This document shows positions 1 through 11,816 of a DNA stretch of 64,000 bases, piece after piece. Source of the DNA: Balanoglossus misakiensis (Eukaryota > Hemichordata); assembly GCA_040954595.2 (NCBI GenBank), contig CM082596.2, positions 744,001 to 808,000 on the forward strand, written 5' to 3'. The notes under the pieces were generated by a model. It did not search any database and was not told the DNA's origin. It worked only from the letters and a program-made list of their open reading frames with translations. The first letter of the stretch is position 1, and each line of letters begins with the position of its first letter. The position numbers and the translations under genes are program-made.

Positions 1-3000
1 TTGTCTTCAGTGACATTTCACGTTATGCGTATTGGTAAATGCTGTCATATATTCCTGTTATCCATTATTAGCCGAGGTTCTTACCGAACAATCGTGGTTC
101 TTACGTTATGCGGCCTACAAAGTCAAAAACTGTCAAGGTTCTAGTTTACAAAGTCTTAATTTTAGTCTATGCAATGATAATTTCCCATTAAAAATTAACA
201 ATTATCGCTCTATAGTTCTCTCATATCATTACAGTATTCACTACACGTCGCCTGACCTGAATTAAAATTGCATTGCTAGAAATCTATTTCGAAAGCTGTC
301 ATTCAAAATTCATTCGTAAAACATTAGATTTCGAATTATAGATGCTGGTCAACCTACAGGGGTAGTGTTATTAAACATTTGTCGTCCATATTGTCTTGCC
401 CGAAAGATATCCTAGGGAGAATGGTAATAAATTGATTGGCTATAGATTTCCGAGAATCAATCATGAATCGGTGGCCATGATGCACGAAGGTGTCCTGACA
501 GCAAATCGACTGCTCGGGTCAACGCCCGTTTGACATTATAAAATCACTCGATTTCTGAGGCGGTTGTGAATCAAATGTCTTACATGAATAACTAAATTCT
601 TCAAAACAGTGCGCGGCAAAATGATAAAGCTGAATACATAAGGATATATTGCTACTGTGGAATTAAGTGGCCGAAGGTTTTATTAATAACGATTTGAAAA
701 TGTCAGAAGAGAAAGGTTGGCGGTCTAAAATCCCAAGTCAAACTAAATAGATTTCGAAGAGTATCTATTATTGAATTTATCATCATTATTTTTCGTCTCT
801 CTTCACTTGGTTGGATTCAGTATTGGAATGTTAGTATTTTATTTATACATAAAAATACAACTCTGAGTCACTTATTTCATAACCTCTCCGTTTTAAGGCC
901 CTATATACATATAAGCTTAATTTAAACCATCGGATCCGATGCAGTTTTATGTAATATATTTATGTGAGTTAGAAAAATCTAAATAAATAAACGAATGAGT
1001 TGAGAAAAACATTTAAACACATGCATATTATCACCAACCTCTTTCTTAATCGTTATTTCGAGAATGATTACTAAAGTTCTTAAATTTATTTGGAATCAAT
1101 TGATATTATTACTGAACAAGATAAGTTTATTTGAAGGTAAATGATATCAAAATGTATAGACTAGTAAGTGAGATATAGTGGTATGAGCAATGAATATATA
1201 TTCTCACCCCCACCCAATGTTCTATGCTTTCACAGTGGCAACCTTTGGCTCAAAGGACTAGCGCCCTCGCCGACTGCTCTGCAACAATCTATCGATATCC
1301 GTAACAAGCCTACAGAGGGCGACATGTCCGAGGATTGTTGTGTCGTCATTTTATCATCGTCCGCTCGCACGGGTCGTCAGCTCGACCATAGTCTCCCCAA
1401 CGAACCTTGGCGGGCGAAGACGACATTTTATATTGCTGGTGTAAACTTTAAGTTCCTCGAACTATTTGTAAAATTGATCATGCGAATATTTACACTTGGA
1501 ATCCTCAAGTCTTTGTTATTAAAAGAAAAGTAATTAAGAGGCGCCATAGGGATAAATAAAGTTCACAAATAAATTTAAGGACAATTTCAAGAATTTCATT
1601 AGTGCGTTTTGTTGAAAGCGCGGACAATATTGTTACCCTGGTCTTGAAAACCTTCTCTTTGTTCCATCTGCATTAATAAATTGAAGTCTTCATCTTTGTA
1701 AAAGCCATCTCACATTACTCTTTTATGAATAATTAAACAGAAATGTTGGGTTTTTTATTTGTGAAGCAACCGTGACCACTTTAATTTGCGACGGAAAATG
1801 GATTCGAGTTATTTAGAGAAAACAAGGAGTGGTCGAGTGTTTGGATTGTCATGGTAACGCAAAACATTAACCATGATTGGCCGGGACAGTTTTAAATAAT
1901 TAAAGTACCAGACAACTGGCAATATTCTAATTCATTTAAGCTTAAATTACACATTTCGGGTAACAAACTATTTTAAGGCATATGTCAATAATTGGAATAG
2001 AAAGACCAAACGAAAGCAGGGATGAGTGATATCCAAGAGTATATGTAAAAACAGCACCTTATTGAAGACGTTGGCAATAACCATGCAAGAATTTCAAACT
2101 GCACGTCTGTTTCATCGTGTGAAATAGAATTTAGAAATCGACTAGGCCTACAGTATCTCGAAGTGGTGAGACGCGAGGTGTACAACTATGTTTCCCACTA
2201 AAAAAATACTGCCTATCCTTCTGTCTATATGGCCGGGAGAAAAAGTTTAGTACTGTAGGCCTACTTGTCGGCACGCAATCCTAACGTCAAGCAAGATGTC
2301 TGTCCTGCAGAACAGCGCGCTTACGTGCCATTTTACTCTAGTACATAGCCATTACGGGCCCTATGTTAATCTAGTCCATAGCCATTTAATAAGGCGCCAG
2401 TACATACAATATAAATCCTTATAAGGTTCATATAAACATGTATATACGACATTTAACTCTATCTACGGTGGACAGATCTTGGCCATGCATCGTAATGTCT
2501 ACGGTTTTACATTTGATACAATTATGCAAAATTTACAACAGCGCGCGATCTCTCCTAAGGTGCGCGGATTGTGGATAGTAGATATGCCTTGACTGATTCC
2601 TTCAACGTTATCTATCTGTTGATCTAGCGGGGACTATATATGGTTTTGATGATGACTTAATCCACTTGTCTTGCGTTGCGCATGCCAGTAAATGGTTACG
2701 TCACATGACTTTCATAGCATGCATGGGTTTTCCGACTTGTTTTAATAGACTGTCGATTGTGACTATTTATCCTGTCAGATATTGAGCGACAGGTCACCCG
2801 AAATGAATTGGAAAAGGGGCGCACAAATTTGCAATGCCGCCATCCACACGCTTCTACAACTTCTCTGCAATCCAAGGTCTACTCGCTACTTTAAAATAAA
2901 AGAACTAGAACGGCCCTGCCTTAAACGGTTGAATACAACGATCGTTTGATCACAATTTGGAAGCAAGATTCATGACATGTTACACGTGCATATGCCTCGT

Positions 3001-4036
3001 ATATGAAAAAGTACAATGCAGTTTGTACAGCGTTTACACATGTTGTCATGACAACGGAAACAGGTTGCCACTTAAGAGATCAATGGGAATTGATTGGCCA
3101 GTGTGAATGTCGACTCTCCAAAAAAGATGGCGATTGTCATGCAAATGATTGGCTAATTTAGCTATTCCGGACTAGAGCTGAAAAGTAAACCTATCGATTG
3201 AAGATCTTGAACATATTTGAGTTCTTATAAATCTATAATTGTATCTCGCCACCTCAGCTATGAAAAAGAAGCCACGGTTTCAATAGGTGAATGATGGTTC
3301 TGCGATGATAAAAATGCATGAATGATTAATTGAAACAGGGATGTCTTCAGTATGAATAGGGAAGACTAATGACTCCATGTGAAACTGAAAGGCACAATGG
3401 AAAGCACCATTCTATTTATCCCCTGCTCAGACAAAGCTATCACCCCTATGGAGGAAAATAAACCCGACTCACTTCATTAAGTGGAAAAAAACGATTGCGA
3501 TCGATTCAGTGCATATTTGGTTTATACACACAGCACAGAGCCTCACAGCTTCGGTTCTGTTCCGTTTGAACGCAAAATTCCGCGACCTTTTGAGTCATGG
3601 TGACAAAATAACTGGTATTTCTGGCCGGACAGTTTCTGATGTAATTGTGTAAAAGGTGAGGATTCTTTATCGTTCGTTATTTTCGTGACAGAGCACGCAG
3701 TGACTGTGAACGGGAACACACGCACGCGTATAACAACACAAGAGCGCCATATATGATGTCAGCAGCTGACCACGTATTAACGACGCAAGCATTCCTTGTG
3801 CAAAACAGAACCCTTTATATAACTTCTCTTTAATCCTAATGAGCTAGTCTTGGAAAACAACTGACTTGATGTAACTGTTCTCTTTTCCGTAGAAACCATT
3901 ATATATACCTTGGCTGGATTAAGCGTTGAACTTGAAAGTGGATTTTCATTGACGATTTCAGTTGTTTGAGCGTCAACAGGTGCCAATTCCGATCTCGACA
4001 AAAAACGTCTATTTTTTCGTTTTGGCGCACCTCGTG
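1..4036. other. Upstream intergenic region, no gene recognised
   Basis: AT-rich sequence with no open frame that combines coding character and splice signals. It holds one copy of a dispersed repeat (about 1341-1420). Around 2340-2400 there are two close copies of a CTAGT(A/C)CATAGCCATT unit. The last few hundred bases must include the promoter and 5' UTR of the WDR86-like gene, but I see no clear core-promoter motif. Confidence 0.6.
1341..1420 (+). repeat. Dispersed repeat, copy 1
   Basis: The core beginning CGCTCGCACGG near 1362 recurs at 17807, followed in both places by TCGT, AGCTCGAC and AGTCTCC with only a few substitutions or indels. A shared GGCGGGCGAAGA-like stretch follows. Same orientation as the second copy. 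GC-rich compared with its surroundings. It could be part of a SINE or another non-autonomous element; no ends or target duplications were identified. Confidence 0.6.
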
Positions 4037-7000
4037 ATGGGGAGCGGGGGCACAAAGCGAGCTCGGAGTGCCAACAGCGATCAGAGTTCAGAAGATGGCA
4101 AGGACAAGAAGAGCAAAGGAAAGAAGAAGAAGGAAAAGACATATTTGATAAAAACACTCTCCGAACACGACGGTGGTATTAACTGCATGTCTATGAGCGA
4201 AGACGGGAAAATCTTGGTGACTGGCTCTGAAGATAAAACGGCCAGGGTTTGGGATTTACAAAAAGATGAGTGCATACACGTTTTGAAGGGACATACTGGG
4301 TACATAACATGCATACAAGTGGTAGGAGAATTCGCATTTACTGGAAGTTCCGACAAGAAAGTCAGAAAATTTAACGTGCAAACTGGTGCCTGCGAAGTAG
4401 TTATCGAGGGACACGCCGCACCTATCAACAGACTTATATGTACTGGGGACTTCTTATTTACAAGCTCTTACGATCGCACAGCTATGTGCTGGGACCCAGA
4501 TGACGGGGAACTCTTGCATATTTTCCGCGGCCACAAACGAGGGGTGACACCGTTGATGTACATCCCCGCCGAAGACGCGTTAAAAGACGACGTTCTCGAC
4601 GTGGCCTCTAACAAAGATATCTTGGTGACTGGAAGCGCCGACACGACAGCCAAGTCCTGGAACATGGACACTGGTGATTGCGAAGTAACATTTAGGGGAC
4701 ACAGGGGCGCTGTTCTGACCCTTGCTGCCGACTCCACTGGTTTGGTTCTTTTCACAGGGAGTGGCGACAGTACAGTCCGCAGTTGGAACATTACAACAGG
4801 CGAGCAATACAAGGCTTTTGAAGGACATCAATCTTCAATTATTTGCATACAGGTAAGTGACGTCACAACGGAGTCTTCAGCTGAATTCACAATATTTCCC
4901 AATAAGATCGTTTTGCAGGTCTTTTAGCGAAATGGGAATGCTTATGGCATATGGCTTTTCAAAATAAAAGTATCGCTTTGTGAAAGAATAGCTGTTCTAC
5001 TGTTGCTAATTAAACTTAATGAACACCATTATCGGATCTGTGAACTTCATGCATAATTTACAACCATCACAGGCGTTTAGCTGACGCGATGTTTTCATTG
5101 GGAGTGAGATCGGCATTTTAAAGTTAATATGTTTAGTCAAATTAAAATTTAAAATTGCACGTACATTAATTGCGTTGGATACTTGATATCAGCGTATAAT
5201 TTCCTATTGCGATTTAATATTTAATAAGCAGCTATGTTAATATTTTGAGCTGACAATCGATTGGATGTCAAAGTCGGTTATGAAAAAAATACTTTCATGT
5301 AATAACACAAATGATTGTTAAATTAGAGTCTTCAAGGGACAAAGGCAGGAACAGACAGATAAACACATCACAGAAATGATCCATTATTATAAAAACTATA
5401 CATGGTAAAATGCAGTATTTTAATCAAACAAGTTAGAAAACAACAAAGTCAGCGTTTCACCAACACTACAAGGTTGTCGGGTTAATGCAATGTGGCAATG
5501 TATACACGTCCTGACTGTCAATTATTAAAGTAGTCATGCGCCTCGGGGAAATGATATTTCTTCAAACTCTCTATTCATTGCAATGATATTAAAGAGGATG
5601 ATCGATCACATTAATAATACAAAGGTATACTTGCACTGGGGAATCCAACCGACAGATCTATAGGAATGAAGAATTTGCATATTCTGAAACATCGTCATCT
5701 TATCCGCCTCTCCTAAAAAGTCTACAACAATAGAGACATAGTAAAAAGATGGGAAACGAAACTGAGAATGCGCAGACTAGTAAATGTGGTTAAACTTGGA
5801 AAGGTTGATATTGAACATAAAACAAATGTTGCTTGTTTTTGTCGTAAAAGGGTAATTTTCACTTCGAAGCACTCTCCTCATCACCCAAAGTATGTTTGAA
5901 AGCAATTCATCAAATCCATCAAAAGCGTGGACTGCGCATGTCTACTGACCCCCCCCCCCAACCCAGCGTTAACTTCAAACTCTGTAAATTCATCTAGACC
6001 CGCCACCATTACTCTACAGAACAGCAGCCATGAATCCACCGAGTCAATCCCAAATGGTTTTTTAAGAGAACCTTCATAACAGATCACAAAAACGCATGCA
6101 GAAACACGTGAGGTTTTAAATGGAAAATATTTCAAGATGGCGATTGTTATTCAAATTCTTGTCAAATATCACTCAGAAAGAGATTATCGATCCGAGATAA
6201 TTTTGTTGCTAGCTGATGCTGAAACAAAATCTGTCTCAGACTGTTTTAAGAAAACCTAGACTAAGAGTATTATATTTATGTCGTGTCTGGTGATGTGACG
6301 TCATATGTTGATAAAGCTTTATTATAAGCCTAATGCATTTTAATTGCATTGTTCATCTGAAGTGTTTATAACGAAAATAGATGCTTTAATTCGCCCTCTT
6401 TCAAAGAACTAGACGTAAGCACTTAGCGAGTATTTGTCCTTTCTATTCCAGTAATCAGAATAAGTAAAGCACACGGCAAATGATGTTGACATTCTCCGGC
6501 AGTTGTTGCTGCAGATTATTTGTGTATGCGTCAATAACCAGCTGCATATTGACAATGTGTCGACATTCATCATCTAAACTCATTCCTGACGTTTTTCTCA
6601 TCAAAATGAAGTCGTGTAGACATCCTGTGACCTCTGTTTCTGTTAAGCAACTGGAACAAAAAAATGTTTCCCGTACTCGAATATTTCCAAAAACCATAGC
6701 CATACAGAATAAAAACTTTACATAAATTGATAGTCAATGCTATGAAAAAACATACGTTTTAAAAAATAGCTGCATCATCCTTTTTGTCACGTGATTCTCT
6801 CCGACTCAGCCCCTTTAAACGTTTTGAATCGATGTTTTATTCCCAAGTGCTGTAGAATATAACAGGGCTATAGTGCTCGATTCCTTGAAAGTATGGTATA
6901 AAATAATTTGACCCAAAGCGAGATGCAACCTATATAAGCAAAAACGTCGATTCAACACACAGCATTACAATGTTCTGATGACTTTCATTTCGTATCGATC

Positions 7001-10000
7001 GTTAATTATTCAAACTGTCGATTCGTGAGTATAAAATGGATCACTGATGAATTAGTATATAAAACACACTGTTACCAAGGTAACATTTCTTTTGAGTTAA
7101 AGTGGCCTCTTAAAATACCTATCATGCAAGTGTCCCAGAAACATCACTTTGAGTAACTCGTTTGTTTCTTTCTCAATTAACATGTCAATATTGTTTGAAA
7201 AATGCATTGGTGTTCATAGTGTTATTCCGAATGAGGGTAACTACACCATCATGATTTTCTTAACAAACTCAAAACCTATCTTACAAAACAGAGTGGTATA
7301 TTGAAAATATAATAGAACGAAATCCTCATATTTTATGAATTTTAATCACGTGATTCAGAAATGAAAACCTACACGGCGGAATACACCTGCTGTGGCGGTT
7401 GTGATCAATCCTCTGTAAAATGTGGCGTGACAATGTGTCACACTTGAATTGACAGCATACTTATTAATCACACTTCCTCTACATTGGACTCGCGAGTTTG
7501 TCAGCGCTCACGGAAAAGTCTTACTGCAGCAGAAGCTTCGTTTGAACATTTATGACATCCACAGGAAACGGTTTTATCCCGCGCATGCGTCATTTCCTCC
7601 AATATTTTGGCTTTCAAATTGGCCTTGGACCATATCATCAAAGGATTCGCGGCTCAAAAACACGGCTTCCGGAAGTGCGTAATTGCTCATTTGGAGCCAT
7701 CTTTGTTGATTTCCGCTTATTACTTTCCAGAAGCGTCAGGGCATTCGCTTTCTCCCCATTATCGACATCATGATGGAACAAACGCTCGCTTATCATTGCT
7801 ATTGTATCCTTTCAACAAAATTGTAATAATGTCTTCATACAACAGAGTTTGGATTCAGAAGTAGACATAAACATCCCTGATTGAACTCGTGGGATTGGTT
7901 TAAATTGATCGTTCAAGTAAATGTAAGCATTTTTTCATAAGAACACAAACACGTAAAGTTTTACATCAAATTCACAACTAAGATTTTTAGTGTATTTCGA
8001 TCCCAGAGAGTTTCTTGATAAGCATGAGATTATTGATTGCAATATTGTGCTCGATTTCCTAGTATTAATAGGAAATGGATGTTTTTATTGCACATGCGCC
8101 AGGTGGATGTACATCACATGACCACCGAGACGTGAAGGCCGTCTTCAATTATTCGATTGGAACAGAGCAAGTTAGAACCTGTTCTCTGCGGTGACCGTGT
8201 AACCAAATTTATTTGATGTTCCAACTGAAAGGTTCATGAATTTCGTGACACAGACTGATAAAACGTCAGTGAATTTTGCGTGTTTATTTCTCTGTCGAGA
8301 GCTTATCGACAGCTGTTCTCGATGCGACACATTAATTATTGCTTATTATTTTGTTTGCAACAACCTTGCGGTAGACTCACCGTAAAATATGAGGTTAAAC
8401 GGCTGATATGATTACTTCAATCCGATAAATTTGCTCTCATCCCTTTACATTGCAGACACTTCAAAATATATTCACTCGCTGTTACTAACCAACAGCTGTC
8501 TTTCCATGACAACAATAACCATAGGAACCACTCAATCTATGAGCGGAATGCAGACTTTACGGAAATGTATGAGTGTGTTGTTCTGCATAAAATAACAAAA
8601 GCTATCAAGTCTAACTGTCTAAAGGAACATTAAAGGTATACGGTCACCTATGCAAATTTAACCACTGTTGCCATGGAAGAAATATAGCCAATCACAGATT
8701 ATCAGTGGGTGCCACGCACGAAAATAGTGCGACACCACATAGCCATTCGTAGACTTAGACACGCCCTTTTGACCATATATAGGCAGATGTAAATTAGACA
8801 GACAGAATGCGGATTTCTATAATTACTTCACAATATGGCAGAGGGTCTGATCGGTCGTATTAATAAAACGTGACGCATGAAGCATTTCGATATTCGTGAA
8901 ATGGCCAAGTGGCTCGCCTGGATATTTTCAAAACCTATGGATGTTGTACTAGTCAGAAAACAAAAGCACTCAAGGTATTATTGAAGTCCTAATGCTCAAA
9001 TCGATTTGTTTAAACATCGCTCAGAACTCCACCATTGAATGGCCTCACCTCCAAAGAGCGTAACAGAAGGAAACGCACCCATGCTATTTTCTTCTTCTAT
9101 TGACTCTGGTAGCCATAACAACGAGCGCAAAGCTCTTTCGTCAGCTGTGAAAGTGTATTATATTAATGACGTAACGTCTGGATCTGTTTTCTTGCTTATA
9201 TATATTGAATCTAGCATTTTGGTTGTTAACTTGATGCAAATTGTAACGATTATGCAATTACGGGTAGAAGTCAAACACAAATTGGGATTTATGATATTTC
9301 AGAAATTGATGTTTGTCTGGAATTAGGAACCAGCAAATGGACATAGTCAAATGCTTAAAAATTCGTTGGTGAAACTTATAACGATCTCTATTATTATGCG
9401 GTTTTCTACTGACGATTTAGTTGGCGGATCTTGTTAATATCCGCTATGAGCGGATCGTGAAGGGCAGTGTGGCGATTAAGTTCATCACATTCACATCACA
9501 CAGAATAGATCCAATAGCTTTTTCAATTGTTGGTGGAACAGAACACACAACCCTAAATGTTTCTATTTGACTCCTTTGATTGTCTATTAGTGGGTTGTCG
9601 GCCTAACCTTTCTTGGTGACAAGTATTCTATAATAGACATGTCAACATGTACCATCTATCGCATTTAACTGGGAGTAATATTAGATAAAGGAACAAGGCA
9701 AAATTGGACAGATTTAAGTTGGATAATTTGTCGCCTAAAATTTTATTTTCGGATAAAGTACATTTATTTTCATGATATTTGTTGCAGTCATAGTATTACA
9801 CAACAGTGCTTGTTTTTACATTCTGATCTAAAGATAACTGACTTTCGGTTTCCAAGGATACCTAAATGTTATCGATGACGTCATGCGCAGTTTGCGCCTA
9901 CACCCATCCTTTAATTGCATGGCTGTCAATTTTTATGTGGTAGTAAAACAAAAGCGGGTTTATTTAATAAAGAACGGGTAACTAGGCAACTGAACAAGTA

Positions 10001-11816
10001 AATGTGTTGTTCTATCTGTGGTGTGAGGTAATGACGTCATGTCAACCTCCCCAAGGAGTTTTCGTGATGACACATGCCAATGTGATATTCATTGGAGCGA
10101 CTGATAATTATTTTTCCCGTATTAGAATAAACCTTTCTCTTTGTTAAATTAGTAAAGGTAGATTTACATTTCCAACAATTATTTCCAAAAAATTCAGCGA
10201 AATATTGCATACATCCGAGTTAGGTGGCTCGTCACTGTCCCTTAAACATAATTTAATTCAATTTGATTTAAATCAATTCAATTCAAATTAAATATAAAAG
10301 TGTAGAGTGGTCCAGAAAGACGGTCGAGGCCGTTCACGACATATTCATTTGAGCTCGACCCATAAACGTGGATACCAAATATTTTGCTAGCAACGCCTCA
10401 GCAAAATACTTCAGTTAGTCGCATTTTAATTTCCTGTAATTTTGTGCAAAGGTAATTACGCTTGGAATAATTACTCGGGGGAAATGTATAATAGGCGTGC
10501 TTTCACAGCTAATCGTGTGGGTAAGGTATGAAAAGAGCGTTAGCGAACTGGAAATCTAGGCCAGAGCCGTTACTATGACAATGCTATTGTTACTAATGGT
10601 TTTCGAAGAATCCCTCCGCGGATGAGTTTGAGAGGTTACTGTTGACGTGATGGTTGCGTGATAATCACCATCTACGAAAAAGAAATTCACGAAACTTTGC
10701 CGAACAACCAGTGACCGTTTGAAAGCTAATTTAACATCTTCAGATTCAGTTGGATTTTCCAGATCAGTTTCAAACACAGCTTATTCTTTCTTTTTTCTCT
10801 CTATTGTTTCAGGTCGTACAGAAGCTAATGTATACCGGCAGCTCAGACTGTAATGCCAAATGTTGGGTGACGGAGTTTGGTGACTGTACGAGAACATATC
10901 AAGGCCACAGACACACTATAACTACCTTAAGATTTAACGAAGGATTGTGTAAGTCTGGTTTCTTTGGCGCGTTTTATCAGATCGATCACTCCAAACCGCA
11001 TCACAACCTTGTTTTGTATACATATAGAGACGATTTACATGCTACTTTGTTACATACTACTGCGCACCGCATCACAACCCCGCGCCGCATAACATCCAAT
11101 CCATCCGTATCACCACATTCGTGTCTTATTACTCAGGCTGAGTTGGCAACTGAATCTATCACGCCATCAAACTGTCTTTCCTTGTATTTCTATCAACAAC
11201 AATCAGAAGATATTTCGTTGCAGCGCCGAAATCTTTAACCACAGCACATTTTCACGTTCATTTTGTCCGCAGTGTATACCGGGTGCGGTGACAACCTAAC
11301 TAGAGTGTACGATGCCAAATCGGGTGCCTTAAAACGGACTTTCAAGGGTCATGAATATGTGGTCAACTGTTTGGCGGTAAGTATTAAAAGCCGTTATTAC
11401 GTGCAAACTCTTTTCGTGAAAAAAAATTCCCTGTGAAATTGAAATATGGCTGAATTCCTCTTTTACAGATAAACAACGGCAAACTGTACACTGCCTCCTT
11501 TGATGGTTCAATTAAGATATGGGATATTGATGACATCAAAGATGACATCACCAGTTTCGGGAACAAAGACGACGAGGAGGAAGAAGACAACAAGGAAAAG
11601 AAGAAAAACAAGAAAAACAAAGACAAGGACAACAACGACAATGACGAAAAAGACAGCATTGTGGAAAAGAACGAAATGGAAAGCACCGAGAAACTAAGAA
11701 GCACGGATGAGAAAAAGGACAGTGAGAAAGATTTCGATGATGACGGCTTGGATGACGAGATTACGCGGGAAATTGAAGAAATCAATAAGGAAATGGAATC
11801 TGTCAAAGATGTGTAA
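4037..11816 (+). CDS. WDR86: WDR86-like WD40-repeat protein
   Basis: Coding exons: 4037-4852, 10813-10948, 11273-11376, 11469-11816, encoding 467 residues. All introns are GT-AG and the frame is continuous (phases 0, 1, 0). The start is the first in-frame ATG; the open frame continues upstream without another ATG. After a basic N-terminus (about residues 1-35, Ser/Lys-rich) come eight or nine WD units, recognisable by GH...(W/F)D spacing and blocks such as TGSEDKTARVWD and SSYDRTAMCWD. Order and spacing match vertebrate WDR86, including the extended loop before the fifth blade. WD40 propellers are protein-interaction scaffolds; WDR86 has no firm function. The last exon adds a tail of about 90 residues not typical of WDR86: runs of Asp/Glu and Lys/Asn, then a coil-like acidic end. 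An ATTAAA at 11976-11981 is a possible polyadenylation signal. Confidence 0.85.
6455..6650 (-). CDS. Candidate terminal exon of an unidentified nested gene
   Basis: On the minus strand a strong acceptor (TTTTTTTGTTCCAG) is followed by 64 codons and a TGA when read with two bases carried in. The peptide looks helical (for example SLDDECRHIVNMQ and LVIDAYTNNL) and has several cysteines. It faintly recalls the C-terminus of Gfo/Idh/MocA-type oxidoreductases, but I cannot assign a family. A possible preceding exon at 6849-6791 (acceptor ATTCTACAG, weak donor GTGACA, phase 0 to 2) joins in frame. A better-delimited exon lies at 9144-9049, but no complete gene could be assembled. Confidence 0.25.
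9049..9144 (-). CDS. Candidate internal exon of an unidentified nested gene
   Basis: On the minus strand the segment runs from a good acceptor (ACACTTTCACAG) to a good donor (GGAG|GTGAGG). It is open for 31 codons in one frame, phase 1 in and phase 1 out, and includes SLLWLPESIEEENSMGAFPS. It would lie antisense inside the WDR86-like intron. Chance open frames of this length are common in this DNA, so the support is the combination of both splice sites with a symmetrical phase. Family unknown. Confidence 0.25.

Larger units (their letters stand above)
4853..10812 (+). other. First intron of the WDR86-like gene (6 kb)
   Basis: The donor is CAG|GTAAGTGAC and the acceptor CTATTGTTTCAG. The intron is about 20 times longer than the other two in this gene. 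It contains a poly-C run (5949-5959), a GC- and CpG-richer patch at about 7480-7760, and several minus-strand stretches with exon-like features, listed separately. The rest is AT-rich and unremarkable. Confidence 0.7.

Noticed and set aside
4081-4831. Several 80-115 codon minus-strand frames
   Set aside because: Shadows of the long first coding exon of the WDR86-like gene.
10556-10777. 73-codon minus frame overlapping the acceptor of WDR86 exon 2
   Set aside because: No ATG, no convincing splice sites, no recognised family.
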